A stretch of DNA of 64,000 nucleotides from Pardosa pseudoannulata (GCA_032207245.1 CM063505.1:169057890-169121889); one strand, 5' to 3'. Counted from the first letter of the stretch, positions 12,192-26,235 are shown. Numbers and translations are program-made. The notes: generated by a model from the letters alone, not told the origin.

Positions 12192-12411
12192 CCCTTTCGG
12201 GAGTTCACGTTTCCAAACTTTCAAAACAGAGCTGCTCATTTTATTCAATCGATCGAACAATTGATGATAGAGCAACACCGAAGCGGGAATCGGTCTTCCC
12301 ATCGTTTCAATAACAAAACCAATTTATTAATAATGGGTTTTGCGCTTCCCACAGGTGTATTTTGTAAGATCGTGTAGGTGGTAAGTAATCTTCCCACAGA
12401 CCACGAAAGGG
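12192..12411. mobile_element. piggyBac-type MITE, copy 2 (220 bp)
   Basis: It has TTAA flanks (12188-12191, 12412-12415), inverted CCCTTTCG termini, and a full-length match in reverse orientation to 3546-3770. Confidence 0.8.
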
Positions 12412-12415
12412 TTAA

Positions 12416-15400
12416 GGAACATACCTGATGTCCAAGTACTTTTCTCTCCATTTTCGTTTACTGAAATGGAGTCTTGTATACTATCAGTTTTACTTTGATC
12501 TTGTTTTATATCGTCTAAAGAAATGTTTCGTCTAAGCGTTGTGTATAGTTTAGTTCTCTGTGTAAAAATACTTATTTTTTATTTTCAGTTTAAACTTCAA
12601 ATTAAACAGAACTCTTAGTGTAAGTTTTTTACACGGATTGTGTCGGTATAGTTTGGTAGAATTTAAATATATTCAGTGTGGAAGTGCATTACTCAATCTT
12701 TTGCTTGTGTTAGATTCTAAATGTCTTAAAATGCGAACAGCTTTATACAAGTGCTCGGTAGCATTCACCCCCCCCCCAAAAAAAAAAAAAACTTAGATCT
12801 GTACTAACAAATAGCCATATAGCTGACTTATCGGATCGAAAGCTGGATCTGAAATGGCTAAATGTATTGTGATAAACTTATGAACTAGGTACTACTAAAG
12901 TGAAGCTAAGTACCTTATTAATAAAAAGTATTTTATTCCATGAACATCGTTTAGAGGAAAATTATTTTGCTCTTAAAAAATTGAATAAAAAAATTGCTTC
13001 AGTCGATTTTATTTTATATATTGGTAAAAATGATATACAGGGAGACAAATATAGATTCCGCATTGGGTAACACCAGATCTTTCTACGTCACAGTACGATT
13101 GTTTCTAAAGTTTCTGTATAACTTAATCGGATGCTGTCGCGAGTAAGATTATCTAGCATCTCTAAAAACCTAAATTAATAGCAATTTACCAACTCATTTC
13201 CCAATTAATCAAAACTGAACTAGACTGATTAAAATCATTACTTCCTTGTCGTGTACTAAATCTTGTATCTCAGTATAATACTCTGAAATGCCTAATGCGT
13301 TAAAAAAATGCTAAAGATGAGCCTTTTTAAACTCTTAAGTATCTATTTAATGCATGTATAAGCAATTCTCACTCGTTTTATTTCAGTTGTTTCGAACCAT
13401 TACTTTTAAAAAATTACTTCCCTTTCTTATATCCATATATGAAAGACTATTCATGAATAACTGACTGTAAACTATTTTTCTCATTAGGTTGACTATGAAC
13501 TATCCGAATATTCTAATCGTTTTTTTAATGTAATAATTTCGGTTTTAAACTTATTAAATACGATCAACACTTCTGCTGGCATTTGTTTTGGATTTATTTG
13601 AAATATCTTCAAATCCTTCGCAGTTTTTTCCTTTTTACGATATATTTAAAAGTGTAGTTGAGATCAAAGTGGTTGAATAAGCAAAATCTTGAAGATTTGT
13701 TAGCAGTCATATTACATAAATATGCTCACTATTTAAATCATTTGCTATCTGTAAACCACCTTTATTTAAAAATATTAAATCTCATCCCAAACACTGACAT
13801 CTTTATAAGAGACTTCTTGTGACCCAAGGTCTGAAAGATGTAAGCATTTTTTTAAATAAAAACGTTAATGTTAGTTTTTTCCATCAAATTGTCTATATTA
13901 AAAAAAGAAATGCGATTGTTTTAAAATATAGTAACTTTCATTTTAAAGACTAGGGTAAATTATTCTATAAATATTAAATGCTCGTTTTGGTGTCTTCCCT
14001 TATAATGTGAGAGCTAATGCAGGAATTTTTTCAAAATTCCTTCCTCATTCCCTTGTAAATTTGAGCTGCTCCCCCCTTTTCATTGGAATTTTAGAACTAT
14101 TACCTGAATTTTGATTGATGTTTTACTACATCGGTATCTATCGTGGAGAAATCGCCCGGTTTGTAATTGTTAAACTGAATTCTTAAATCCTCTTTAAATA
14201 TTAAATTGTAAAGCTTGTAATACTCGCTTTTGAATTTGCGGAATTTATTTTCCCAGTTGTCAGAAAAGTACAAACCTTATAATAGTACAAATAAGCGACA
14301 TCACTATTTATATACACCTAGACAGAAGGCTAACCGCGCAAAGTCTGGTTGACGATAAACTTCGAAAGCATACTGCAGCTAGAACTATGAGTGTTTCAGG
14401 AGCTCATAAATCCAAACACTGGTGTTTGTAAAATTCAAAGCAAGTATTAAAAGTTTTATAGGTACTAGTTTGGTACTATCATAGGATAAAGTATATTGCA
14501 CAAAATTTTAATCTTATTTTATGATTCGCGGGTATAAATCTGAATTTTTAGTTTAATTATCACACAGCTGAATGCCTGTCATTCTATGAAATGTTGGAAA
14601 AGTTAACACCATAAAGTGTTCCGTTAATATTGATGCATCGCAAACATTTACAAATTCTACCGCACCTTTTTATTTCTCTCAGTAGTAAAAAGTCCCGGAT
14701 GAAGATGCTTTACATGCAAGCTTCCCCTTACCTTTTTAAAAAAATTTTGAAATTTCCTTAGAATATTTTTCTTGAATAGTTTTACAGATGACCTAATTTG
14801 CAGTTCAGTAATTTTGTGATGGAGTATTTCTTTTCAATTACTTTGTTTTTCTGCTTAAATGTGCTGTTTTTAAATACTTGTTTCAATGAAATGGTTCTTC
14901 TGTACCTGTAATGCACGGTTGATAAATTCAATTTGGCGACAGACAGAGTTGGTGATAGATTACTTAATTTATAATCTGGGATTTGTTTATATATCGGTAT
15001 TGTCAGTAACTAATCAAACACTATGGTTGTCTGTTAAAGATCTTAAAACAAACTCTAAAACGTTAAGAGACGTACAATAGGCAATACAGTAATAAACTAA
15101 GTGTTGCGATTTCTAAAAACCCGTGTTTTGTAATAGTGCAAGGGTTTTACTTGTCTGTCTTCCTACATCAATCTAAGTGCTTTGATGCTTATTGTGTAAG
15201 GCTTAAAGTTCTTTATTTAAAACTTAAGTTTTTGTTAAAATAAAATATCTATTACCGCTTTTAAATGTATATTTAAAAGCGGAATTAAATAGAGCTAGAT
15301 TATGAATTTAACTATGTTCACCGCTTATATTAAAATTCATGTGTATAAAACTGCAATTCGATGTTCTCCAGAAAGGTTTCTGAAAATTTATCTCTGCAGT

Positions 15401-16942
15401 TAAGTGCGACTCCTTAACTGAAATTTAACTTTAAGTAACTAGTTATAACATTTAAGGGTGTACGAGTGTTTCCAACTCATAAAATTCATTCTTTATTTTG
15501 CGGAAAATGTCTAGTGAAAAGTCAAATGAAGAATATTACTCTTGCAAATATTTGTTTAGAATGCAAACACCTACACCTATCTACCTGCAAGAGTTAAAAA
15601 TCGCTATCTACTGCTTAAAGATGATTACGATCCCGCTGCTTGTATGCGAACATCCATACCAGAAAAGGGATACGAACTTCGGTTCCGCAAAACAGCTCTT
15701 CAGACATTCTAGTTTTTAAAATAGAAAATCGTAGATTTGAGATTAGTTCGATACTAAATGGTTCATTTCGCCTCTGTAAACGAGTTACTTAATTTTACTT
15801 ACTTTACCAGACTAAAATACTAGCTTAAACATATTTTATAACTTGAAGAAAATGCATGGTCGAGGATTGTTTGTATTTCCGCTGACTGGTTTACCAAATT
15901 CCATTAAATTTGACCTGCTGCCGTTTTCTGTTTGTATCTGGTTATACTTTACATCCAAATGGTGTATTACTTTTGAAAGCAATTCTCGGGGGGGGGGACG
16001 TTTTCCTGTTTTGGACTAATGTTACTCTTGATGCAAGTAGTATATCCCAAATAGAAGTTCCCAAGGTACCTTTGGAATAGTTTTGTCTGTTTATACGATT
16101 GCTGTGGTTATTCATGCCTACCTACATTTTAAGGCTGTCCAACGTCCGGTTTATGTCGATTACGATGTAAACATTGAAGGATTAACTAGCTGTAGGACTT
16201 AAACGATTAATAATGTACATAGTAAATTGAACGTCTAGAGAAACATCAGGGAAACTTATTGTTTCCTTTCTCTTGTTTCAGTTTGTCTGGAAGAATTCTA
16301 GCAGTTTTACCGAACCATAGCAGTTATATTCAGTCTGCAAGTTTTAATCCTGTTTATACGGAATTGGCTTTAAGCAGTAGATGCCAGACTCGTTAGCTGT
16401 TGTGTACGAAACGGGTATCCCTTGTGGAAATTGGTTATATGAAAGGCGCTAGATACACCCGCAATTTAGCTACGACAGGTTACCCACTGCATTTCTCGTA
16501 TAAGTGTTAAGGTTGGATTCCTATTCGATCTGGAACAGTTAACTTCCTGTTAGATTAATTTATCTCTGGGATGGTTATATTAAATTGGATTGTATCTTCT
16601 ATCTGAACCACCGGTCATGTGTTTAAATTGCAACACTTTTTGTGTTAAAACCGCGTCTATTTCTAAACTTCGCATCTTATTTAACATCACTACAGCCATT
16701 AAAGCTTAACTTTCAATCATTTTATTCAATGTCTAAAAATATTAGACTACCAAGTAAAAAAAATGCAGAGACATTACTGTTTTTTATTTTAAAAGCCTGG
16801 TTTTTAAGGGGACCAGGACATAATTACCATCCAACATAATTTTTTACTTTTAGGCTTCGGATTGTGCTGTTTATAAAAATATTTATGTATCTGAAAATCT
16901 TAAACGAAACTTTCTCGAAAACATTGTTTTTTGTATCTGTAG
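12416..16942. other. Unassigned DNA upstream of the first coding exon of desaturase gene 1
   Basis: The stretch is largely free of recognisable transposons. It contains a C9A14 homopolymer pair near 12769-12793 and a G10 run near 15970. Reading frames of 64-73 codons (14886, 15498, 16642) lack family motifs and are probably chance. Confidence 0.5.
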
Positions 16943-17130
16943 GATGGCTCCAAATTCCGCAACAGTTGTCGAACAGCAGCAGAATGCAGAGAACAAAGTT
17001 GAAGAGAAAGCAGAGTACAAGACTAAGATCGTCTGGTTTAATGTTCTTCTCTTCGTGTACCTTCACATGAGCTTCCTGTATGGAGTATATCTCGGGTTAA
17101 CAACAGCTATGCTGAAGACTAGTATCTTCT
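16943..17130 (+). CDS. Desaturase gene 1, first coding exon
   Basis: The acceptor AG is at 16941-16942 and the ATG follows one base later, so a non-coding exon must lie upstream. The exon encodes residues 1-62 plus one base of codon 63 (Cys) and ends at donor GTAAGT (17131). It carries the polar N-terminus and the first membrane segment. Confidence 0.9.
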
Positions 17131-20100
17131 GTAAGTGATGTACTGTTATTATAAAATTGTGATATTTTGGAACTTTAATTTACTTAATGCATACGACTTG
17201 AAAACTTGCAATTCTATCGCAGTAACTCTTGTCGTTAGCATGACGTCCATAAGCTTTTTTGATACATTATATAACTCAAACGAAGGCTATACCATTTTTA
17301 AGTTCTCTTGGTCTTAGAGTGAAATCCGAAAACCTACTTAAGTTTTAAATTTGCTTATGTATTAGCACGAAAAGTTTAATGGTAGCACTTATTTTTCGTG
17401 ATAGATACATCGGCATGGTATTAAATACTCGTAATAAAAGGCAAAGTATGAATCGGGTTAATTGACTCGGCGTGCTTGAACCATTCACATTACGTAATTT
17501 TACCTTGGTTAGGCAGGTTTAAAATTGTGATTATTTAAAATTGCTGGTAATAATGAGCTATAAAATAAATGCAGTTTTAGTTTAAACAAGTTTTTTTCTT
17601 GTATTAAGTTCAGCATTCGTGTATTTGCTCCATACGTTTCTGAATTTCCTATAAACTTGTCCTTTGAAAACGTAGAATCTCTTCACATTTCTATTTCTAT
17701 GTATTTTAATGTCCTGATAAACTTAAGATCTAGGGACAAACTAAATTATTATCGTTCCTGACCAGATATTTATGTCAAGTCATTCTTAATTATGGTACAA
17801 TATTACTGTGGTTGAGTCTAAAATGATTCCACAACGCAATCCAAATAAATTTAAAATCGGACAACCAAATATTGACCACTATAATTGATCACATTTAAAA
17901 CATCTAAATTTAATGAGAACTGTTCAAGAATAGCACTAGTTTTCGTGTAGAAACTGAACTACGTCTATGTACACCTTCCCCTCTGAGTATAGCTTAAACG
18001 GAAATATCCCAGAAGGATTTTTAAGAAACTAATGCAAGCCCAAACCTTTACATAACTTATGATACTCTGACGAGATAGTCGGCATAGGTTTCGTGGGCCA
18101 CTGTATACTCTAGCAACTCCACTTGTCGCTGGTTTTTGGTGAGAAGGAAATGTATATTACTGTTACTTCACTCGTGCAACGGTTCTACTTTATTTAAGAT
18201 CTCGCCTTCTGGATAGTACTAACAACATACATCCTTAAATCAGTTAATCGGAAAGCCCACAAAACAGTACCTACTATAGCAACGGTCTAGTATGGTGACT
18301 GTCCCACTGACCAAAATATTTTAAGCTGACATTGACATAACAATGAGTCAAATGTTTGATGTTCCAAATAAAATAATCTTTTTCTCAGCTTGCAGATAAC
18401 TATTTAGTTGAGCCAAATTTTTCGAATGCATCAAATTCAGGTTATTTGTATTAAGCTAGTTAAGGTAGCTCTCATACCGTTATGATCGAGTCTTAGCTAT
18501 TTCTTATACCGTCATAAAGTATACCCTTAAAAGGGTATCTTAATACATTTACTGTCGTAAAACTTCTATCCATTTTTAACCTATGTAATTTAAACAAGCG
18601 ATATATTTGGAAGTTTTGGCATGCCATTCTAATGAACTTTAATTCATACATTTATTATTGTCCATAGTTAAACTAGTCTGATCCGGAAAAATTGAAATAA
18701 AGCCGGTCTCACCAAGGTCGTTTCAGTGCTAACAGCGATTAACCCATGGCGCCAACCAATAGTGGGGCTCAATTCTCCGTTTAAACAGATTAATCGTGGT
18801 TAGCCGTTAAATGACTCTGTTGAGACCGGCCCGAAGGGTTTCATTTAATTTCTGACTTAATTTCCTCAAATATTTTTAAGATAAGTTTAAAAATACAAAC
18901 TGCTGAAGACCCTTGTGTAGAAGCTGCGTTTTAAAATCTACACCTATGTTTTCAGTAACATTGTGACGATTATTATACATAAAAATAAAAAAAAATCTGA
19001 CTTTAAGTACTTTGAAAGAGGAAGTAGCTTGTACATTTTGAACACGTCTGTATCAAAAATTGAAATACTAACTGGGAAAATGCATCGTATATTAACATTT
19101 AAAAGTAACCGAAAGTGTTCTTAAAGCTTTCTTTTCGTTTTGAAGTTCAATTTTCCGAACAAGAAACAAACTTGTCCAGTGACCTCATTTACGCAACTGT
19201 ACTTAATTTGCAAAGATATCAAATTTTATGTGAATTTAATGGTATCAACATTCATCAAATACTTCTAATCTATGAAATGATTGATCTTTCTAAAGTTCAA
19301 ATAAAATGAATTTACTAATGCATATAAATTGGTTTCTTTTTATGCAGTGTGTACTCGTAATCATTTCATTAAAATTGTCTTTTTTCCTTTATGATGTATA
19401 TCTTTAGACAGGAAATGACGATATCTTCTGTGTTGAACAATTTTGAAATTTTCTTTACGCATTATAAAAATCAGTTTATTTACTCACTATATTTGAGTTT
19501 AGTAATAATTTTATAATTAGTTCAGCTGTGTAGTCTTAAAAGAGCAAGGAACAACTTAAAATGACTTGGGTCAAAAATACGGATTACTGTCCTCAACATT
19601 AGAGCTAGGTATATTCTATTTTTCCGCATTATAAGCATTTTTTAATTTTTGCCGTGCGTCCTTGGTTTAAAACTTAAAGTGCAAAAGCTTAAACACTTAT
19701 CTGTCACTTCAGAATATTCAAGATGCACATTTTCCTCGAGATTACTAATTTTTAACTATTAAATGCTGTAAACCTAGGCATAATTTTAAAATTCTATTTT
19801 GCAGGCTTCAAGGATGTAATACACTGAAACACAACGGAAAGAGTACTAAAACATCGTATAAGTTTTATGAAATTGTATTTAATGTAGGAAGTAAACGGTG
19901 TCCAGCTTATTACAAAAATATTCCCAGTGCACCGATATTGGCAAACTGTGCCGGTATTTTTTAAATGTCGTTTAAAAAATTACGTTACCGAACAGCATTA
20001 TGAATTTTTAGTGGTTTGTATTTATATTGGAATAGTTTTCACATCCCGCTGTAAGGATACAGAGTAATTGGCTGTTTTAATTCAGACATTGTCCCGTTAA

Positions 20101-23100
20101 ACAAAGATGCAATTACTGATCTTTTATAGATTTAACATTTAATAAAACAACGTAATTTTGATCTTTTGGAGTACACCTGCAGTAAATCTGAATGTATTTT
20201 AACACTAATCAAATTCTTATGTCAGGCCCCGCTAACTCTTTTTCCTATACTTACTTCTTGTAGCCACTTACATGTCTTGTTTTTTGGTACACGGCATCCT
20301 ACCTTAACAGAGTTACTAGATGAACCCCCGCATCCCTGTCTATCTTTTCTCGGTTTTATAGGCTTATTTTGATCTATTTAACTTATTTTCTATGAAGTGT
20401 TTTAGCATTTTTTACATCTTTTAATTAAAATTTAGTGTGCTTTTACCTTTTAATGTTTCATTTTTACCTTCTACGTACCTATCTGGTGTAATTGAGTTTA
20501 TACACTGAAGACTTTTTTTATAACTTTATTAAATTGGTACGGTTTTACCTTGTTCTGTTATTGGGTATGGGATCTTTTATCAGTTTGCTCTTTTTTTATG
20601 AAAACACCTTGTGCTTGGCGCTTATATCCTAAATAGGACCTCCAACAACCAAATTATGTAGTACGTAACCTATAATTCTAATATTTAGTAAAATGCTGCA
20701 TTATATACACAAATGATGGCATGGCTGTTCGTAAATGATTAGAATTGAGCAGGTCTCTGTTACCCTAGTGTAGCAACACGGTAGACGGTAGAGCTCCAAA
20801 CCAATCTTTTACAATAAAATATTCTAGTCTGCCATATTCCTTCAACGTCCAAAATTCTATGTAATTGTGATAAGTCGGTCGTTTATCTCTGAATCTAAGC
20901 AACTGTCAATGGACTTCTTCAGTGACGAGAATATTTAAATATTTGTGGCGTTTTAAAAAGATGGTTATTGGTAAGTTCTCAAATGTACAAAACGAGCTAG
21001 AATGTCTAGGAAGTTAGCAAAAGTTAGAGTAGGTAGGAGCTGCAATATAAACTGGAAGACCGGGTTTATCATTTCGGAAGCTGAAATTGACATTCTTCAA
21101 CGCTGTACTTACTAACGTTGTGGATTATTTCTAGGTTATATTTATGCAAATATCGGTGGACTTGGAATAACAGCAGGTGCACATAGATTATGGTCCCATC
21201 GATCATACAAGGCAAAGTGGCCACTGAGAGCGCTGTTGTGCATCTTTGCCAGTATTGCTGCTCAGGTGAGTGTTACATTTATTTTGACTGAAGAAACAAA
21301 CTATTTTAAGGGGACACATCACCTTTAAACCTTCAAAAATCTATTTTTATGTTTTCCTTTTTTTAGAATCTTTTGGAATGTTCTGAATCGTTTAAAACAA
21401 ACCCCATTGAAATATTGTAATTAGAATCTGTAAAACTATAACATAAAAAAGGAAACACTAGCAGAATGGGACATGATGGCACTATGATGAAAATAAAAGT
21501 TAACTTTAAATGTATTTTACTCAAAATGATGTCTTTCAAACTTGCGCGCACTCTAGAATAAAAACTATTGCATGTATGGATCTATAATTTTCAAGGTAAG
21601 TACATTATAGTACTACAATGAAACTCCACTTACTCTTTTAAGTTTTTATTTTATGTGGTATTTATTGTATTTGAAATTTAATTTTTTAACGTTATTTTAG
21701 ATTTTTTTTTAATTTCTCCTGGTGTAAAATTTCTGATAACTTTTAAATTTGAAATAGGTGGAGATTAATACCTCATGTTTCTTGTTTATAAAAAGGCAAA
21801 AATTTAGGCTGAAATATAGTTTGTGTTGCTGTACGAGTGCGCGCAGTGTGACATCAAAAGTTTTAAATTTTCAAAACAAGCACTTTTATTTCATTATATA
21901 AAAAAGTTCTTATTTACCAGAAACAAAGTAAATACAGAAAACACTTAACTAGATTCAGAAAACAAATGCTATAATTTCCATATTAAGAAAGCTATGGCAA
22001 ATCGAAAAATTAAAAAAATTCCTCATTTTGAAGTTGCTTAAAGGTGATGTGTCCCCTTAAAGTACATAATTTACATAGGTTATCTTGTGTATCGGTGAGT
22101 TAAAACATGCTTGTTGATGTATAATACAGAAGGCGTTACAACTGATACTTTAATCACTTTAGTTCTCCACTGTAACAGAATTGACCGTAGCTCAAGCTGT
22201 TACTTAACGAGTATAGAAATATAGATTAAAAACTTGCGCAATAGGTAAACTAATGCGACTTCCTACTTTCGAAGCCATATTAACTTTTCGTAGTTTTTGC
22301 ACCCTTTTTATCCATAATTTTAAATTGGGTAGCAACTACAGATAGGGAACTTGATTAAACTTTTATAATTCCCAATTTTAATGAAATTTTGGTCCAAACG
22401 GCTAATACTGGGTAGAAAAGTATTGATTTATCTAGCTAAACTTTCTCTGAATATCAGAATACCTAATTTGATCTTCAGAAGGTCTTAAAATCCTGAATTT
22501 CTAAAACTGCAATAAAATTGTTTTCCAGTATGTATTTTAACTGCATCTTCAATTCGTAATATGAAGCGGATTAAACCGATGAAACACCTTATCGCATACA
22601 AGACGAATCTAAATTTTTTGTCGCATGAGAAATCAGGCATTCATCATCGTGAATAGGAATATTAAACTAAATTCGTTGCTTATTCAAAGATGCATGTCGA
22701 CTCAAGATAAGGACTTTGCAAACGTCATGAAAGTACTTAAAATGGAGGCTGTTTTCTCTCACTACCTTCTAAACGTGTTAAGAACTGTCCTATGTATTCA
22801 CCTGGAGAGCGACATATCTACCCCTGTAGTCTCATACTGGATACATAACTAACTAAAACATGGGAGTATGTCGAAGGTGTCTCCAAGAAAGTTGGAGAAC
22901 CGCTGCTGTAGAGTACTTTGAGCAACGGTAAGCCAGAGCTCAGAATCAACCTATTAGATGAGTCTCACAGGCCGTAATATTGAAATTGCGGTACCTTACT
23001 AGAGAAATTGGAATTTTGATATGAATTCATAACGTTTATGCGTAGTTTGTTTAAACTTAGTTCATTTAATATAAATTATATTAACTTACAAACCAAAACG

Positions 23101-26100
23101 GATTAATATCAAATCCAAAAATTTGTAGACATTGTAGATTTATTAAACTTTGTTCAGAGTTATTTTTAACTGTTTTGATGTCAAAGTATTTTGAAGTAGA
23201 CAATCCTTTTGGGGTTTAAAATTTCAAATTCAATTCTTCGCTGATACTTGCAAAAGAGTTTTTAAATAGAAAGACCCAGTGACTGCTTATTAATGTTACA
23301 TGGATGTCTGTCTTATTTGATTTATTTCTTTTCAGAATGATATATACGAGTGGTGTCGTGACCACAGGGTACACCACAAATTTACTGAAACTGACGCAGA
23401 TCCACATAACATAAAGCGAGGATTTTTCTTTGCTCATATGGGATGGCTGATGTGCAAAAAGCATCCAGCTGTAGCCAAGAAAGGCAAGACGGTTTATCTC
23501 GATGACCTATGGGCTGATCCCATTGTTAGGTTTCACAGACGGTAAGTACTTAGAATATTCTTGTTTATTGCCTTTACTTTAAAATGTGTCTGCTGGCTTT
23601 TTTAACGTACACTTCCAAAATTCCATTGGTTGTAATCCTGGTCTTATTGCCAAATCTTATCATAGTTATTGAGACAGGAAGCTACAACCCAGGATTCAGA
23701 ATCTTGAGACCTTGTTTTGCATGATTCGATGCAATTTTTAGATTAGTTTGTTAATTAGTTATATGGTGGTATATACTTGAGCTATTCCAAGAGCAAATAT
23801 GTTCTTGGAGAACTAGTGTTTAATCTATTGATGTTAGGATCTCATTAGAACGTTTAGTAGTGGTTTTTGAAGTATTCTAAAGTCTTACAAATTTTGAAAC
23901 TTTAACTTATAATAATTTGATTCGATTTTTTCTAAAAGTACATAAATCAAAATCGGGGGAATAACTCGTTAAAATTCACTTTAGTATTTAGGCTTTATAT
24001 GTAATGCGAGTAAGTCTCGTATTTTTGCATTTTCCTTCTTATAAATATCGTATTTAAAAACTTGTAGCTTGTCTTCAAATGAAGACAAGCTGAGATTTAA
24101 AGTTTTAAATTATTTCATAATTAAAATGATTATATTTAGCAAAGATGGAAGACTAAACAGGGTTAAAACCAGTACGTAGTTCAGATGTTTCTATTGATGA
24201 GAATACCAATTGATTTGAGGCTTCTAGCTATCATTGCATTAGTTCCGACTTTAAATCCACATACTCAATCCGTTAGTTTTATTTTATTGAGGTATCCCTA
24301 GATTGGTTGAGTAGTGTTTTCTTAATGGTACTGGTCGCGGAACGCTGACCGATTGGCTAGGGTGTTAATCGTCTGTAGAGTTTGTGGGTTCGAATCCCAC
24401 TATGGCATGGATGTTCGTAGCCGTTTGGAATCTGCTTTAAGCAATAGGTCCCGGTCTCATTAGCCCTCGTGTTCAAAACAGTAGACCGTAGTGCTCCAAA
24501 CCAAACCTTAATGTTATTGGTCTTCAAATTTGTAATTTTGTTAATAAAACTTCCATGTCTAAACCCGAACAAAGATTAAACATTAAATGTTAAACTTGAT
24601 TCTCGTTTATTATGCTACCAAATCCTCTTAGTCACCAGTAGAATATTTTAAAGGCTTAGTTATGAAGTACTAATTTTAAATTGGTATTTCTCTAGTCATG
24701 TACCGAGCTCAATAACTATTTTTCTCTTAAAGTAGTTGTTGAGAAATGCTTATAAAGACAAAGGTAATTTGAAGCACTTAAACGATCAGGCTTCGCTGTC
24801 AGTCTTTAGTGCATATATGATCTATTGTCAATCTAATCTGTCCCGGAGCATTACATATTTCCACCTTAAATTATCCTGCTTTAGCAGACCGCACTTACGA
24901 TTGCACTGTCTCTGGAGAAATTGATTCACGGCGGTCAAAATAAACTACTCGGTAACTGTATTCGCACTGAGATTAACCCCCTTGACTGTAACGCTCGAAC
25001 TCAGACCTGGCATTAAAAGATTGGCGCATTTGTGTTGCTCGAACAAAGTTCAAGCAAGAGGATAAACCGGTATTTAAATTTTGGGGAACCCGAAATCTGT
25101 TTGTCCAATGCATAAGCCGAATAATGGCCGAATGGTTAGGGTGCTGGCCTTCGGAACCGGAGTTCGTGGGTTCGAATCCCACAGTGACATGGATGTTCGT
25201 AGCCGTTCGGAATCGGCTTTAACCAGTAGGTCCTGGTCTCATTAGACCTCGTGGGGCAAAAAGTAAACCGTAGCACTCCGAACCAAACCAATGCATAATA
25301 TTTAATTTGCTATTTTCCCCGCTAGAAATGCTTTCCCGTGAAGAGTTTGGCAGTTGCGCACCATTTGTTGCTGTTTCTCGGATACCGTAAAGTATTTGTG
25401 AAATTCTAAGGAATCAGAGGGACATAGAATTCGTGACAGTTCAGTTGATAGATAACATTTTATTTTATATATTAATCCCAAATATTGTCACTTGATTTAT
25501 TTTGCTGTAATTGGAGCAGAAATTCACATAATGTAAAAATATTGGATGTTCCACTTAAGTTTTTTTTTCCTTTAAAAATATAACATTTTTAAGGTAGTAA
25601 CGAGCAAAATTAATGTTCCATGTATGGCATGTTTTCTGTTTCCACAAGGTAGTGATTAAAGGCATGGAACCATGAAAGATGCGACCAATCTGTAGAAATT
25701 ATTTTAAATCTTGTACTTAAAAATGCATTAGCATTTAAAGTCCTAATATTTTTCTTCCCATTTCAGATTCTATTTCCCAATGGTTATTTTGTTTAGCTTC
25801 TATGTTCCTACAATGATACCAATATGGTGCTGGGGTGAAACGCTATGGAACTCGTTCTTCATAGCTGGAATGACAAGATATTGCATCAGTCTCAACTTCA
25901 CGTGGCTTGTGAACAGCGCTGCTCATTACTTCGGAGATCAGCCCTACGACAAGTATATTGAGGCTCGGGAGAATCCGATAGTTTCCTTCTTGGCAGTCGG
26001 AGAAGGATGGCATAACTATCATCACGTGTTCCCATGGGATTACTCTACCAGTGAACTTGGATACACCCTCAACTTAACGAAGATCTTCATCGATTTCATG

Positions 26101-26235
26101 GCATTCCTTGGACTCGCTTATGACCTAAAAACGGCACATCCAGAGTTGGTTAAGAGCCGGAAACTGAAAACGGGGGATGGCACCCGCATCAAGCATGCTG
26201 AAGCATCTGAAGTGGAAGTGTGCAAAACTTCATAG
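16944..26235 (+). CDS. Acyl-CoA delta-9 desaturase, gene 1 (four coding exons, 330 aa)
   Basis: The coding sequence joins 16944-17130, 21135-21265, 23336-23541 and 25767-26235 (993 nt, stop TAG). Every junction is GT/AG and the intron phases are 1, 0 and 2. The product belongs to the membrane fatty-acid desaturase family (stearoyl-CoA desaturase type), which uses a di-iron centre, oxygen and cytochrome b5 to insert a cis double bond at carbon 9 of acyl-CoA in the ER. Visible hallmarks are histidine box 1 HRLWSH (79-84), box 2 HRVHH (116-120), box 3 HNYHH (257-261) and NSAAH (224-228), which supplies further metal ligands in this family. Four hydrophobic segments lie near residues 30-55, 62-105, 176-197 and 202-230. 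The length is normal for arthropod desaturases and there is no fused cytochrome b5 domain. The start is the first ATG after a splice acceptor and gives the usual short polar N-terminus. Substrate chain length cannot be read from the sequence. Confidence 0.95.
18702..18830. mobile_element. 129-bp MITE, intron 1 of desaturase gene 1
   Basis: The termini GCCGGTCTCA and TGAGACCGGC are a perfect 10-bp inverted pair, and the interior is largely palindromic around AACCAATAGTGGGG. The superfamily is uncertain. Confidence 0.7.
21135..21265 (+). CDS. Desaturase gene 1, second coding exon (histidine box 1)
   Basis: This 131-nt exon runs from an acceptor ending CTAG to donor GTGAGT (21266). It encodes residues 63-106, including LGITAGAHRLWSH with histidine box 1, and ends in phase 0. 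The matching exon of gene 2 has exactly the same length. Confidence 0.94.
21305..22061. mobile_element. MITE-like element with 24-bp inverted termini, intron 2 of desaturase gene 1
   Basis: TTTAAGGGGACACATCACCT at 21305 recurs as an exact reverse complement at 22038-22061. The interior is AT-rich with no coding potential. The target duplication is not clear. Confidence 0.72.
23336..23541 (+). CDS. Desaturase gene 1, third coding exon (histidine box 2)
   Basis: This 206-nt exon runs from acceptor TTCAG to donor GTAAGT (23542). It encodes residues 107-174 and two bases of codon 175, including WCRDHRVHHKF with histidine box 2. Of its 68 full codons, 55 encode the same residue in gene 2 (hand count). 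Confidence 0.94.
24343..24507 (+). repeat. tRNA-derived SINE, family 1, intron 3 of desaturase gene 1
   Basis: An A-box region with GATTGGCTAGGGTG and B box GTGGGTTCGAATCCCAC head the element. The family-specific body GTAGCCGTTTGGAATC, GGTCCCGGTCTCATTAG and tail GTAGACCGTAGTGCTCCAAA follow, ending in CCAAACC. Confidence 0.82.
25122..25290 (+). repeat. tRNA-derived SINE, family 1, intron 3 of desaturase gene 1
   Basis: The head TGGCCGAATGGTTAGGGTGC and B box GGTTCGAATCCCAC are followed by the same body and CCGAACCAAACC tail as the other copies. This is the best-preserved head in the window. Confidence 0.85.
25767..26235 (+). CDS. Desaturase gene 1, last coding exon (histidine box 3)
   Basis: The exon starts after acceptor TTTCAG and ends at TAG (26233-26235). 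It encodes membrane segments 3 and 4, NSAAH, GEGWHNYHHVFPWDYS with histidine box 3, and a polar cytosolic tail rich in Lys and Glu. Confidence 0.95.

Noticed and set aside
25122..25195. A genuine tRNA gene
   Set aside because: The sequence continues into a body and tail shared by five or more other copies, and the acceptor stem does not close. It is a SINE head.
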